DNA of 64,000 bases from Chloroflexota bacterium (GTDB lineage: Bacteria > Chloroflexota > UBA6077 > FW602-bin22), in assembly GCA_004297775.1 (NCBI GenBank), contig SCUE01000033.1, forward strand, positions 1 to 64,000. Direction: 5' to 3'. A program made the translations under genes and the position numbers. Below, piece by piece: positions 27,369 through 37,342 of the stretch. Within the stretch, counting starts at the first letter, position 1. Each line of letters begins with the position of its first letter. Under the pieces are notes generated by a model. It was not told the origin of the DNA. It worked only from the letters and a program-made list of their open reading frames with translations, and searched no databases.

Positions 27369-28943
27369 GTGAAGGATCTCATCTTTACTCGCCGACGCGT
27401 GCTGGCGGTCCTCGGTGTGAGCAGCGCTGGCGCCCTCGTGGCCGCCTGCGGCGCCGCGGCGACGCCGACACCAGCGCCGAAGCCCGCCGCTCCGGCGGCC
27501 GCGCCAGCGGCGCCGATCGTGGCGCCGGCGAAGCCAGCCGAGGCCCCGAAGCCAGCCGAGGCGCCAAAGCCTGCCGCGACAAAGCCAGCCGAGGCGCCAA
27601 AGCCTGCCGCGACAAAGCCCGCGGCCGCGGCACCGGCCGCCGCGCCGGCCAAACCAGGCGCGGCCACTGGCAAGGTGTTCTGGCTGGTGCGTTCGACGCC
27701 GCAGGAGAACAAGGGTCAGGAGACGATCTTCGAGCCGGCGATCAAGGCGGCTCTGCCGAACGTCCAGATCGAGCGCGTCATCGTTCCGGGCGCGCAGTAC
27801 ATCCCGAAGATCAACTCGATGGCCGCGGCCAAGGAGTCCCTGGAGATCTGGGGCTTTGGTGGCAACTACTTCGACTACTGGGCGCGCGGTCTGCCGCAGG
27901 ACCTGACGAGCTACATCAAGGGCGACAACTGGGACGTCGACAAGTACTTCGGCGAAGGCCTGATGGACATCTTCAAGGTGCGCGGCAAGTGGTACGGTCT
28001 TTCGCAGTTGACCACCTACGGGTCGATCATGGTCTACAACAAGGACATGTTCGACAAGGCCGGCCTCAAGCCGCCACCGGTCAAGTGGGATGACAAAGAG
28101 TGGACGTTCGACCGTGCACTCGAGTACGCGACCAAAATGACGAAGAACTACGGCACGCCGAATGGCGAGTATGGCTGGCAAGCCGAAGAGTGGGCGTTGA
28201 TGACGTCGTGGCCCTACAAGTGGGGCGGCGATGCGTGGCAGAAAGAGCACTACACCAACACGATTGCTCAGAAGACCAACTTCAACAGCCCAGAGGTCAT
28301 CGACTCTCACCAGTACATGCAGGACCTGATCTGGAAGCACAAAGTCAACCCGGACCCGGGCACAATCCAGGGTCTGGCCGCTCTCCAGAACCCGTTCAAG
28401 ACCGGTAAGATCGGTATGCACACGGACGGTGGCTGGCTCTTCTGGTCAACGTCCGACATCAAGGAGTTCAAGGTCGGCTACGCGGCGCTTCCAACAATGA
28501 AGTCCAACAAGCACATCAACTTCGACGACTTCTGGATCATGGGCCGCTGGGCGACCAACAAGGACGCCGCGTGGCAGGTGATGCGGGCGATCACGACCGT
28601 CGATGCGACCTCGAAGTACTCTGTCCAGAGTGGCACGCCGCCGACGCCGCGTGAGTCGGTGAAAGCATGGCTGGAGTCCGTGTCGAAGTTCTCCGGTCAG
28701 TCGGTTGATGACCTTCTGACGCTGTGCCTCGGCGCGATCGATCCCAAGATTGCACAGGAGTCGCCGGACCACCTGTTCTTGCAGCACCCGAAGATCTCGA
28801 CAAGCTACGAGAACGAGATCCGCGACCCGGTGCGCAACAAGCAGGGCGACGCCAAGACGATCATCACCAAGGGCGCCGCGGTGATGGACGACATCGTCAA
28901 CGGCATCTACAACCAGTTCAAGGATTCACTTCCGAAGGACTAA
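27369..28943 (+). CDS. Extracellular solute-binding lipoprotein (family 1) of the ABC importer
   Basis: A 524-residue binding protein. Residues 1-27 carry a signal with three arginines (FTRRRVLAVLG) and a lipobox ending in C27 (LVAAC), consistent with Tat or Sec export and lipidation. Residues about 28-97 are an Ala/Pro/Lys linker with near-identical repeats; after it the SBP fold begins (VFWLVRSTPQENKGQE). A GTG at 27369 follows AAGGAG by six bases. It would capture a sugar or oligosaccharide outside the membrane and deliver it to the two permeases. The 139-base gap before it shows no clear promoter; a strong terminator follows. Confidence 0.92.
   Translation: MKDLIFTRRRVLAVLGVSSAGALVAACGAAATPTPAPKPAAPAAAPAAPIVAPAKPAEAPKPAEAPKPAATKPAEAPKPAATKPAAAAPAAAPAKPGAATGKVFWLVRSTPQENKGQETIFEPAIKAALPNVQIERVIVPGAQYIPKINSMAAAKESLEIWGFGGNYFDYWARGLPQDLTSYIKGDNWDVDKYFGEGLMDIFKVRGKWYGLSQLTTYGSIMVYNKDMFDKAGLKPPPVKWDDKEWTFDRALEYATKMTKNYGTPNGEYGWQAEEWALMTSWPYKWGGDAWQKEHYTNTIAQKTNFNSPEVIDSHQYMQDLIWKHKVNPDPGTIQGLAALQNPFKTGKIGMHTDGGWLFWSTSDIKEFKVGYAALPTMKSNKHINFDDFWIMGRWATNKDAAWQVMRAITTVDATSKYSVQSGTPPTPRESVKAWLESVSKFSGQSVDDLLTLCLGAIDPKIAQESPDHLFLQHPKISTSYENEIRDPVRNKQGDAKTIITKGAAVMDDIVNGIYNQFKDSLPKD
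27534..27617 (+). repeat. 33-bp tandem repeat coding the Pro/Ala/Lys linker
   Basis: Two identical 33-bp copies (27552-27584 and 27585-27617), each coding PAEAPKPAATK, preceded by an 18-bp partial copy at 27534-27551. It lies inside the lipoprotein linker, in frame, so copy number could change linker length without breaking the gene. Confidence 0.85.
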
Positions 28944-28968
28944 CCCCCTTTCGACTGGCGCTGTGCGA

Positions 28969-28999
28969 GGACCCCGCCGCTTTCGCGGCGGGGTCCTTT
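28969..28999 (+). terminator. Strong intrinsic terminator after the ABC importer
   Basis: GGACCCCGCCGC, loop TTTC, GCGGCGGGGTCC: a perfect 12-bp GC-rich stem, then TTT. It begins 26 bases after the lipoprotein stop and separates the operon from the FtsX-like gene. Confidence 0.85.
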
Positions 29000-29047
29000 G
29001 CTGTGGCGGAGGCTCGGGTTTCGGCTGATCGCCGCGTCGGGGTCGTC

Positions 29048-29053
29048 TAGAAT
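29048..29053 (+). promoter_or_regulatory. -10 box directly before the FtsX-like gene
   Basis: TAGAAT, six bases before the GTG at 29060. No Shine-Dalgarno lies between, so the transcript is probably leaderless. No good -35 is visible. Confidence 0.5.
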
Positions 29054-29059
29054 CCGGGC

Positions 29060-31849
29060 GTGTTCGGCACCCTGGTCTCTCTGTTTCGCATGGTCCTGAA
29101 GCGATCGGTCAACAATCTCAATCTGGTCGCATTCACGATCATCGGACTGATCGTGGCGGTAAGCTTGGTCGCCTCGGTACCGCTCTACTCTGACGGTATC
29201 ATCGAGAAGCTGTTGCGCACACGTCTCGACCAGCCGTCGACGACCGGTCGGCTACCGGGTTCGGTCCGGATTCGCCACCTCGAAGACCAGGCGACGCCTA
29301 GTCGATACGAACAGTTCCAGACGATCGATCAGTTTGTGCTCGGCAATGCCGAGTGGGTGATGTCGCTGCCGCTGAAGAACATGGTGCGATACCAGTCATC
29401 GGACACCCACCTGCTCCAGGGCGTCGGTGAAGAGGTCAAGACGAACCCACTCGCCAGCGAGGCGAAGTACGCCTACGTCTCGGCAATGGAGGGTATCGAG
29501 AACCACATTCGGTTCATCGAGGGCGGTCCTCTTCCGCCTGGACCGGCGCCGGATAACGAGGTGCCGATCATCGTCTCGAGCGTCGCGGCGGAGGATCTTC
29601 ATCTTCAGCTCGGCGAGAAGTACTGGTACATCGGCGGCGATCGATTCCAACCTTTGGTCGTCACGTTGAAGATCGTCGGGATCTGGGAGGCCACCGAGCC
29701 GAACAACACGACGTTCTGGCTGTACCACCCCGAGGTGATGACCAACACCCTGTTCACGACTGAGCGCGATCTGTTCGACATCGTCTTACCGACGCTCGGG
29801 AACCGTGTCCACGAGTACTCGTGGTACATGATCTTCGACCACAGCGAGATTCATTCGACGAACGTCGATCGCGTGCGCGGAGGACTCCAGTTCCTCGAGA
29901 CCCGCGTCGCAACGGTTATGCCGAATACGAAGATCGATCTCAGTCCGGGTGACACGCTGGAGGAGTTCAGTCGGCGCTCGTTCTTCCTCCGGATTCTTCT
30001 CTTCGCCTTGTCGGTGCCCATGCTCGCGGTCGTTCTCTATTACATCGCGATTTCGCTCGGAATGGTGATTGAGAGTCAGCGTTCCGAGATCGCCGTCCTC
30101 AAGAGCCGTGGCGCGAGCACGCTTCAGGTCGTGTTCCTCTACTTCATCGAAGGTGTCATCAACGGCGGAATTGCGTTCATCGTGGGTCCAATCGTTGGCG
30201 TCGCGATCGCGCAGTTGATCGGCAAGACGTATGGCTTCCTCTTGTTTGCGGATCGTCCACCCTTGCCGATTTCGTTCACCGAGCAAGTCCTCCAGTATTC
30301 GTTGTTAGCGGCGGTTCTGGCTCTCATCGCCAGCCTGATTCCGGCCGTCAGCGCGGCTCGACACACGATCATCAGCTACAAGCAAGACGTCGCGCGTTCG
30401 ACGCGCGCACCGGTCTGGCAACGATTCTTCGTCGATTTCCTTTTGTTGGGCGTTTCCGTGTACGGGTATCAGACGCTCAAGACGCAGCAGAACATCCTGA
30501 CGTTCGGCGCCGCCGGCGAGATCGTCGTCGATCCGCTGATGCTGCTCATTCCCTCGGTGTTCATCTTTGCCCTGGCGCTGATCTTCCTGCGCGTGTTTCC
30601 GATCGTGACCGCGATCGGTGCGCGGATAAGCCTTTGGATTGGCGGCGCCTCCATTCTCCTGGCGTTGCGTCAGATTTCGCGCACGCCGAACGCCTACAGC
30701 CCCCTCGTCCTGCTATTGACCCTGACCCTCGCGCTCGGAGCCTTCAGCGCTTCGGCGGCGCACACGATCGATCGTAATTTCACCGAACGCGTCCGCTTCG
30801 GGATTCCGGCGGACTTGATGCTCAGCGAAGTCTGGGAGTTCGACGAGGTCGAGAGCGCGTATCTTGAGCCGCCGTTCAGCGCGCATGACGTGCCAGGCGT
30901 TCTTGGCGCGGTCAGGACTCGCGTGTTCACGGCGAAGCCAAACATCGGCCGGGGCGTCCAGAAGGACGTTCAGATCCTGGGCATCGATCGGGCCGACTTC
31001 GCGCGAATCTCGTGGTGGCGCAATGATTTCGCCAGTCGTCCGCTCGGGGCGCTCGTAAACGCCCTGTCGATTCATGAATCGGCCGTCGTGGCGTCACCGG
31101 GGTTTCTTCAGCAGTACCAGGTTCGCATCGGCGACACGGTGTCTCTCGCATTCAACCAGAACTTGGTTGACGTACGTGTGGTCGAGGTCGCTGATCTGGT
31201 GCCAACGCTGTATCCAGATAAGGGGTACCACTTCCTGGCGAATCTCGACTATTTGCACGATCAACTCGGTCTCGCGCCGTATGACGTCTGGCTCAAGATC
31301 GATCCAACGGTGAGGAGCCGCGATGTCGTCGACGCGATCGAGGAGAACGGCGTCAAGATCGTTCGCATACGCGACAGCCGGACGGCGATCAACTTCGGGC
31401 GAACCGACCCTCAACGGACCGGCTTGTTCGGCATCCTCTCGATTGGATTCATGGTCGCCGCGGTCCTCACCGTTCTGGGGTTCTTCCTCTACTCGTTTCT
31501 GTCGTTCCAGCGACGCCTGTTGCAGATGGGCATCCTGCGCGCGATCGGGTTGTCGAGTCGTCAGTTGTTCGTCCTCTTGATGTTCGAGCAGGTGTTCCTG
31601 ATCGTGCTCGGAATCGTCGCCGGCACCGGGTTTGGCGTCTGGGCGAGTGACCTCTTCATCCCGTTCCTTCAGGTGAGTGCCGACGCCCAGGGACAAGTAC
31701 CGAAGTTCATCGTTGAAACTGCCTGGCTCGATCTTGGCCGCATCTACGTCGTACTCGGCGCGATGCTCGGCGTCGGGCTTTTGATCATGGTTGCGCTTCT
31801 CCGTCAGATGAAGGTCTACCAAGCGGTCAAGCTCGGCGAACAGGCGTAG
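29060..31849 (+). CDS. FtsX-like (MacB-type) ABC permease, two core domains, no ATPase neighbour
   Basis: A 929-residue membrane protein. An N-terminal helix (about residues 20-42) is followed by a large extracytoplasmic domain. A first group of helices follows at about 305-470 (FFLRILLFALSVPMLAVVLYY and on), then helices at 470-560, a second extracytoplasmic domain, and a last FtsX group at 790-925 (IGFMVAAVLTVLGFFLYSF). This matches long FtsX/LolC-like permeases that move lipids, lipoproteins or peptides with an external ATPase. None is encoded next to it: a terminator lies upstream and a ParA promoter downstream. Confidence 0.82.
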   Translation: MFGTLVSLFRMVLKRSVNNLNLVAFTIIGLIVAVSLVASVPLYSDGIIEKLLRTRLDQPSTTGRLPGSVRIRHLEDQATPSRYEQFQTIDQFVLGNAEWVMSLPLKNMVRYQSSDTHLLQGVGEEVKTNPLASEAKYAYVSAMEGIENHIRFIEGGPLPPGPAPDNEVPIIVSSVAAEDLHLQLGEKYWYIGGDRFQPLVVTLKIVGIWEATEPNNTTFWLYHPEVMTNTLFTTERDLFDIVLPTLGNRVHEYSWYMIFDHSEIHSTNVDRVRGGLQFLETRVATVMPNTKIDLSPGDTLEEFSRRSFFLRILLFALSVPMLAVVLYYIAISLGMVIESQRSEIAVLKSRGASTLQVVFLYFIEGVINGGIAFIVGPIVGVAIAQLIGKTYGFLLFADRPPLPISFTEQVLQYSLLAAVLALIASLIPAVSAARHTIISYKQDVARSTRAPVWQRFFVDFLLLGVSVYGYQTLKTQQNILTFGAAGEIVVDPLMLLIPSVFIFALALIFLRVFPIVTAIGARISLWIGGASILLALRQISRTPNAYSPLVLLLTLTLALGAFSASAAHTIDRNFTERVRFGIPADLMLSEVWEFDEVESAYLEPPFSAHDVPGVLGAVRTRVFTAKPNIGRGVQKDVQILGIDRADFARISWWRNDFASRPLGALVNALSIHESAVVASPGFLQQYQVRIGDTVSLAFNQNLVDVRVVEVADLVPTLYPDKGYHFLANLDYLHDQLGLAPYDVWLKIDPTVRSRDVVDAIEENGVKIVRIRDSRTAINFGRTDPQRTGLFGILSIGFMVAAVLTVLGFFLYSFLSFQRRLLQMGILRAIGLSSRQLFVLLMFEQVFLIVLGIVAGTGFGVWASDLFIPFLQVSADAQGQVPKFIVETAWLDLGRIYVVLGAMLGVGLLIMVALLRQMKVYQAVKLGEQA

Positions 31850-31855
31850 GAGCGG

Positions 31856-31884
31856 TTGCCCGGCCGTCTGCTTGGCCGTATAAT
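31856..31884 (+). promoter_or_regulatory. Promoter for parA-RHH
   Basis: TTGCCC (31856-31861), 17-base spacer, perfect TATAAT (31879-31884). It begins six bases after the FtsX-like stop. Its -10 lies inside the left arm of a nested inverted repeat. Confidence 0.72.
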
Positions 31885-31923
31885 GCGGCGGGCGCACAAC
31901 GGTTCCGTTGTGTCGTTATACGG
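31876..31923. promoter_or_regulatory. Nested inverted repeats over the parA promoter (operator or parS-like site)
   Basis: Outer arms CCGTATAA (31876-31883) and TTATACGG (31916-31923) flank an inner palindrome CACAACGG-TT-CCGTTGTG (31895-31912). ACGGTT also recurs at 31899 and 31920, 21 bases apart, two helical turns. The outer left arm covers the -10 box and the inner palindrome the likely transcription start. A protein bound here would repress parA. A two-base loop makes an RNA hairpin unlikely for the inner palindrome. Confidence 0.6.
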
Positions 31924-31950
31924 TTGCACGATGGGACGCGGGAGGCGGAC

Positions 31951-32715
31951 TTGAGCCGGTGCATCGCGATCGCGAACCAGAAGGGTGGGTCCGGTAAGAC
32001 GACCACGACGCGATCGCTCGCGGCGGCGCTCGCGGAGCGCGGCCGGCGCGTGCTGCTGGTCGATTTGGATCCGCAGGCGTCGCTATCGGAGGGCAGCGGG
32101 CTCGAACTGCATCGCCTTGAGAATACGACCTACCACGTCCTCATTGGCTCGGCCCGACTCCAGAATGTGATCGTTCCAATCGAGGAGCGGGTCGATCTCG
32201 CGCCGGCGAATATCCATCTCGCGGCGGCCGAGCTGCAGCTCGTCAACATGAATCGACGCGAGGACAAGTTGCGCAACGCGCTCAAGCCGGTTCGCGATCA
32301 GTACGACTACGTCCTCATCGATTGTCCGCCGTCATTCGGACTGCTGACCGTGAACGCCCTCTCCGCGGCGGACTCGGTGCTCATTCCGATGGCCTGCGAC
32401 TACTACACGATGCTGGGCGTGCGCTTACTCCTGGACACCGTGCGCGAGATTCAGTCCGAGGTGAATCCGGAGTTGACCATCGAAGGGTTGCTACCGACAC
32501 GGTTCGACGCGCGCACCCTCCATGCCCGCGAGATCCTGGAGCAGACACGCACTGCACTCGGCGGCGGCGTGCGTGTCTTCGATACCGTTGTCCGCGAGAG
32601 TGTCCGCTTCAAGGAATCGCCGATCACAGGCCGCTCGATTCTGTCGTACGCTAGCGGCAGCGCCGGCGCGCGCGCGTACCGAACGCTTGCCGAGGAGATA
32701 GACCGACGTGACTAG
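31951..32715 (+). CDS. parA: ParA/Soj-family partition ATPase
   Basis: A 254-residue Walker ATPase with the deviant P-loop NQKGGSGKTTTT (signature K11, K16), then VLLVDLDPQASLSEG and the Walker B-like VLIDCPPSFGLLT. ParA dimers coat the nucleoid and are released by a partner DNA-binding protein, moving cargo such as origins or plasmids. The TTG at 31951 follows GGAGG by five bases; a longer start at 31924 has no ribosome site. No N-terminal helix-turn-helix is present, as in small type Ib ParA proteins. It overlaps the RHH gene by eight bases. Confidence 0.9.
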   Translation: MSRCIAIANQKGGSGKTTTTRSLAAALAERGRRVLLVDLDPQASLSEGSGLELHRLENTTYHVLIGSARLQNVIVPIEERVDLAPANIHLAAAELQLVNMNRREDKLRNALKPVRDQYDYVLIDCPPSFGLLTVNALSAADSVLIPMACDYYTMLGVRLLLDTVREIQSEVNPELTIEGLLPTRFDARTLHAREILEQTRTALGGGVRVFDTVVRESVRFKESPITGRSILSYASGSAGARAYRTLAEEIDRRD

Positions 32716-33013
32716 AAGGGCATCTGTTCCCGAAGGCAAGGCGCTGTTTTTCCGTCGCCCCGAGGATGCGCCGGCCGAAGAGCGGGCTTCCAGTCCGACT
32801 CGGCAATCGGCCGTGTTCCTCGAAGAGCGGCACATCGATTGGCTCGAGGACAAGTGCCGCGAAGCTCGTCGGAACGGTGGCAAGGCAATTCGGAAGGCGG
32901 CGATCATTCGCGCGTTGCTCGACGTCGCTATGGACGGGTCGATCGACCTAACCGGCCTCCACCGCGACGCAGAGGTGGCCGAGCGAATTCGGCGGGGTAT
33001 TCGCGGCGCGTAG
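32708..33013 (+). CDS. Small ribbon-helix-helix protein, likely ParA partner
   Basis: A 101-residue protein. Residues 1-32 are polar and probably disordered, with TRRAS and FFRR; 33-40 (QSAVFLEE) would be the DNA-contacting strand; 41-57 and 61-76 (IRKAAIIRALLDVAMD) the two helices of a ribbon-helix-helix; the rest is a short helical tail. Small RHH proteins of this layout (ParG, omega) are centromere binders and repressors in type Ib par systems, using the flexible N-tail to stimulate the ATPase. GTG start inside the end of parA. RHH assignment is by pattern, not by alignment. Confidence 0.68.
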   Translation: MTRRASVPEGKALFFRRPEDAPAEERASSPTRQSAVFLEERHIDWLEDKCREARRNGGKAIRKAAIIRALLDVAMDGSIDLTGLHRDAEVAERIRRGIRGA

Positions 33014-33026
33014 ACGATCGCGCGAA

Positions 33027-33057
33027 TTGCCGCTCCCGTGATGGCGAGTCATACACT
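33027..33057 (+). promoter_or_regulatory. Possible promoter for mnmA
   Basis: TTGCCG (33027-33032) and TACACT (33052-33057) with a long 19-base spacer; the GTG of mnmA follows six bases later. A leaderless transcript is suggested. Confidence 0.4.
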
Positions 33058-33063
33058 TTTCGG

Positions 33064-34209
33064 GTGAAGAAGCGCGCGATTGTTGCCATGAGCGGCGGCG
33101 TCGATTCGTCGGTCGCGGCCGCGCTGATGGTGGAAGCCGGCTACGAAGTCATTGGCGTGACGCTCAATGTCGAGCCGAGAGAGATCGCGCTCGAAACCAT
33201 TGCGCGCGAGGATGCATGCTGCTCGATCACCTCGGTCGAAGACGCCCGGCGCGTGGCCAGTCACCTCGGCATCGCCCACTACGCGCTGAACTTCCGCGAC
33301 GTCTTTCGAGAACGGGTCATCGATGATTTTTCGCGTGAGTACACGCGGGGGCGAACGCCGAACCCGTGCGTGCGCTGCAACGAGTACATCAAGTTCGAGG
33401 CCGTGCTCGACCGTCTCACCGCGCTTGACGCGGATGTGATCGCGACCGGTCACTACGCGCGCGGTGACACGTGCCAGGTAACTGGGCGGCCGCGGCTGCT
33501 GCGCGGCGCCGATTCGTGGAAAGATCAGAGTTACGTGTTGTATCCGATCAAGACGGATCTGCTGGCGCGCGTCGTCTTTCCCCTGGGCGGAATGACGAAG
33601 GCCGAGGCACGGCAGGCCGCGCGTGCGCGCGGGTTGTTGACCGCCGATAAGCCGGAGAGTCAGGACATTTGCTTCGTGCCAGACGGTGATTACGGCGCCC
33701 ACGTGGCCCGTCAATACGGCGCAGCCGCGCGTCCCGGCGCGATCCGCGATACCGATGGGCGAGTCATCGGCGAGCACCGAGGCATCGTGTACTACACGAT
33801 CGGACAGCGACGAGGGTTGGGCATTGCCGCGACCGAGCCGCGATTCGTCATCCGTATCGATGCGGACGCGAACGAGGTCATCGTCGGAGTGGCAGACGAT
33901 CTCCTCGCGACAACCTTCTCCGTGTCGGCAGTGAATTGGGTCTCGATCGAGCGTCCATCCGATGTTCTCCGCGCTGAGACGAAGATTCGATCGCGTTCGG
34001 CGGTCGCTGCATCGGAGGTTTGGCCGGGCGGCGATGGTGGCGCGTTCGTCAGATTCTCATCGCCACAGCGGGCGATCACGCCCGGCCAGGCAGCGGTCTT
34101 CTATCAGGGCGACATCGTGCTGGGTGGCGGCACGATTGAGTGCGTGGATCCGCTCGCGCACGCCGCGGTCACACGCGACGCCGAGTTCGCGTCAGTCGGA
34201 GCGCGATAG
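33064..34209 (+). CDS. mnmA: tRNA-specific 2-thiouridylase MnmA
   Basis: MnmA thiolates U34 of tRNA-Lys, -Glu and -Gln. A 381-residue protein with the PP-loop at residues 10-16 (SGGVDSS), nucleophile C102 in NPCVRCN and persulfide-bearing C203 in SQDICFVPDG. The C-terminal beta-barrel (YYTIGQRRGLGI and on) is complete. The GTG at 33064 matches the family N terminus; the frame continues upstream but overlaps the RHH gene. Its last 18 bases overlap the convergent gatB. Confidence 0.95.
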   Translation: MKKRAIVAMSGGVDSSVAAALMVEAGYEVIGVTLNVEPREIALETIAREDACCSITSVEDARRVASHLGIAHYALNFRDVFRERVIDDFSREYTRGRTPNPCVRCNEYIKFEAVLDRLTALDADVIATGHYARGDTCQVTGRPRLLRGADSWKDQSYVLYPIKTDLLARVVFPLGGMTKAEARQAARARGLLTADKPESQDICFVPDGDYGAHVARQYGAAARPGAIRDTDGRVIGEHRGIVYYTIGQRRGLGIAATEPRFVIRIDADANEVIVGVADDLLATTFSVSAVNWVSIERPSDVLRAETKIRSRSAVAASEVWPGGDGGAFVRFSSPQRAITPGQAAVFYQGDIVLGGGTIECVDPLAHAAVTRDAEFASVGAR

Positions 34210-35645
34210 TCGCTCGGACAACAGCCGATTGACGACGGCTGGATTGGCATGGCCCCGCATCGCTTTCATCACCTGGCCGACGAGGAAGCCCATTGCTTGC
34301 GATCTCCCGGCGCGGAAATCGGCGACGCTCTTCGGGTTTCCCGCGATCGCGGCCTCGATTGCCGCGCCGATCGCGGACTCATCCGACACCTGGCGGAATC
34401 CGCGTTCGTGCGCGATCTCGGCGGCATCACCACCGCGCTGGCAGAGGACCTCAATGATCGCCTGCGCCTGGCCGCGATTAACCTCACCACCGTCGACGAG
34501 CTTCACGAGCGACGCCAGAGAGCCTGGCGAGATTGCGCTCTCCTCGATCGTGCGTTCTCCGAGAAGTCGCCGTAGGTCGCCATTCATCCAGTTCGCAACA
34601 CCCTTGGCATTCGAGCACTCCTGGATCGCAGCGTCGAAGAACTCGGCATATTCGCGCTCGCCAGACAGCAACGCGGCATCGTAGGGGCTGAGGCCCAGTT
34701 CCTGGACATAGCGCCGACGGCGCGCCGCCGGCAGCTCCGGCATCGCCTGCCGAATCTCATTCACCCAGGTCGCGGATGGTCGGATCGGCGGAAGATCGGG
34801 CTCAGGGAAGTAGCGATAGTCGTGCGCGTACTCTTTCGATCGCTGTCCGACGGTGACGCCGCGCGTATCGTCCCAACCACGCGTCTCCTGTGTGATCGAG
34901 CCGCCGGCCTCGATGATGGCAATCTGGCGTCCGATCTCGAAGGCGACTGCACTCGACACCGAGCGAAATGAGTTCATGTTCTTGATCTCGACCTTCGTTC
35001 CGTAGGTCGACTGCTCATGACGACGAACGGACACGTTCGCGTCGCACCGAAGCGCACCCTCATCCATGTTCCCGGTCGAGGCGCCGATGTATCGTAGGAT
35101 GCCGCGCAGGGCGCGCAGGTATTCGCGGGCCTCATCCGGCGCGCGGAGGTCCGGTTCGCCGACGATTTCGATCAAGGGCACACCGGCGCGATTGACATCG
35201 ATGAGGCTGAAGGCGCCGCCTTCGCCGTCGCGATCCGAGTGTTTGGCCGTGTCTTCCTCGAGATGGACGCGCGTAATCCCGGCAGTTCGATCCTCGCCGC
35301 CGAATACGAAGGGAAGCCGTCCACCCACGCAGAGAGGAAACTCGTACTGCGAGATCTGGTAGCCCTTCATCAAGTCAGGGTAGAAGTAGTTCTTCCGATC
35401 GAAGCGGGTGAAGTCGGCGATCTCGCTGCCCAGCGCAAGGCCGGTCCGGATCGTCAACTCGATCGCCTTGCGGTTGATGACGGGCAGCGCGCCAGGAAGT
35501 CCGAGGCAGACCGGGCAAACTCGCGTGTTTGGCGCGGCCGCGGCGTAGTCCGCGCCGCATCGGCAGAACATCTTTCCCCGCGTAAGGAGCTGGGCGTGTA
35601 CCTCGAGGCCGATCACGGCCTCCCATCCGGTGGGGATCGCGTCTG

Positions 35646-35649
<4 letters not shown>
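34192..35649 (-). CDS. gatB: Asp/Glu-tRNA amidotransferase subunit B
   Basis: A 485-residue GatB. VIGLEVHAQLLT opens the cradle domain, a zinc site is formed by FCRCG and VCPVCLG, and the C-terminal tail domain ends in GNPKSVADFRAGRSQAMGFLVGQVMKAM. It binds misacylated tRNA and kinase-activates the carboxylate while GatA supplies ammonia. The GTG at 35649 overlaps the aminotransferase stop. gatB is the last gene of the asnS operon and is separated from gatCA by three genes. Confidence 0.95.
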
Positions 35650-36827
<1,178 letters not shown>

Positions 36828-36832
36828 GGCGA

Positions 36833-37342
36833 TCAGGGAGTTATCGGCAGGCGTTCAGCCTGCTCGCTCGAGACGAGGATGTCGCCATCTTCCTTGTAGC
36901 GCCGAAGCATGAAGTGCGTGACGGTGCTCTGCACACCATCGAGCGGCGCGAGTTTCGAGGCGACGAACGACGCGATGTCCTGCATCGACCGCCCGTGGAC
37001 CTGCACCGCCAGATCGTAGGTGCCAGAGACGAGATAGACCGATCGCGCTTCGGGAAAGCGATAGATCCGCTCGGCGATCGCATCGAACCCAGTCTCTCGC
37101 TGCGGCGTAACCTTCACTTCGATGAGCGCCAGAACGTACGGATCGCCGGCGCGCTCCCAATTGATGACTGCCTTGTGACGAACGATCGTTCCGTGCGCCT
37201 GCGCGGCCGCGATGATCGCGGCGACATCGGTTTCGTCCGTGCCAAGCATGATCGCGATCTGTTTCGGGTCCGTCAGGCAGTCCCGTTCGAGAATGCGCAG
37301 CACCTTGCGGATTGTTTCGCGAGTCTCGTTTGTCTCTGTCAT
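36833..37342 (-). CDS. Lrp/AsnC-family regulator
   Basis: A 169-residue protein with an N-terminal winged helix-turn-helix (about residues 10-55, VLRILERDCLTDPKQIAIML) and a C-terminal RAM ligand-binding domain (about 70-150, ALIEVKVTPQRETGFDAIAE, then VYLVSGTYDLAVQVHGRSMQ). Such proteins sense amino acids and often control adjacent aminotransferase genes; here that gene follows by five bases. ATG start overlaps the upstream nucleotidyltransferase stop. Confidence 0.87.
   Translation of the reverse strand: MTETNETRETIRKVLRILERDCLTDPKQIAIMLGTDETDVAAIIAAAQAHGTIVRHKAVINWERAGDPYVLALIEVKVTPQRETGFDAIAERIYRFPEARSVYLVSGTYDLAVQVHGRSMQDIASFVASKLAPLDGVQSTVTHFMLRRYKEDGDILVSSEQAERLPITP

Noticed and set aside
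27552..27617. 33-bp tandem repeat as a CRISPR unit
   Set aside because: Copies are directly adjacent without spacers and code in frame for a protein linker.
27342..28421. Long open frame antisense to the solute-binding lipoprotein
   Set aside because: Its Arg/Gly-rich low-complexity stretch is the reverse reading of the Ala/Pro/Lys linker; it matches no family and lies wholly within a clear gene.
31951..33013. ParA and RHH pair as evidence of an integrated plasmid
   Set aside because: No replication initiator, relaxase, transposase or attachment repeat; flanking genes are core chromosomal ones.
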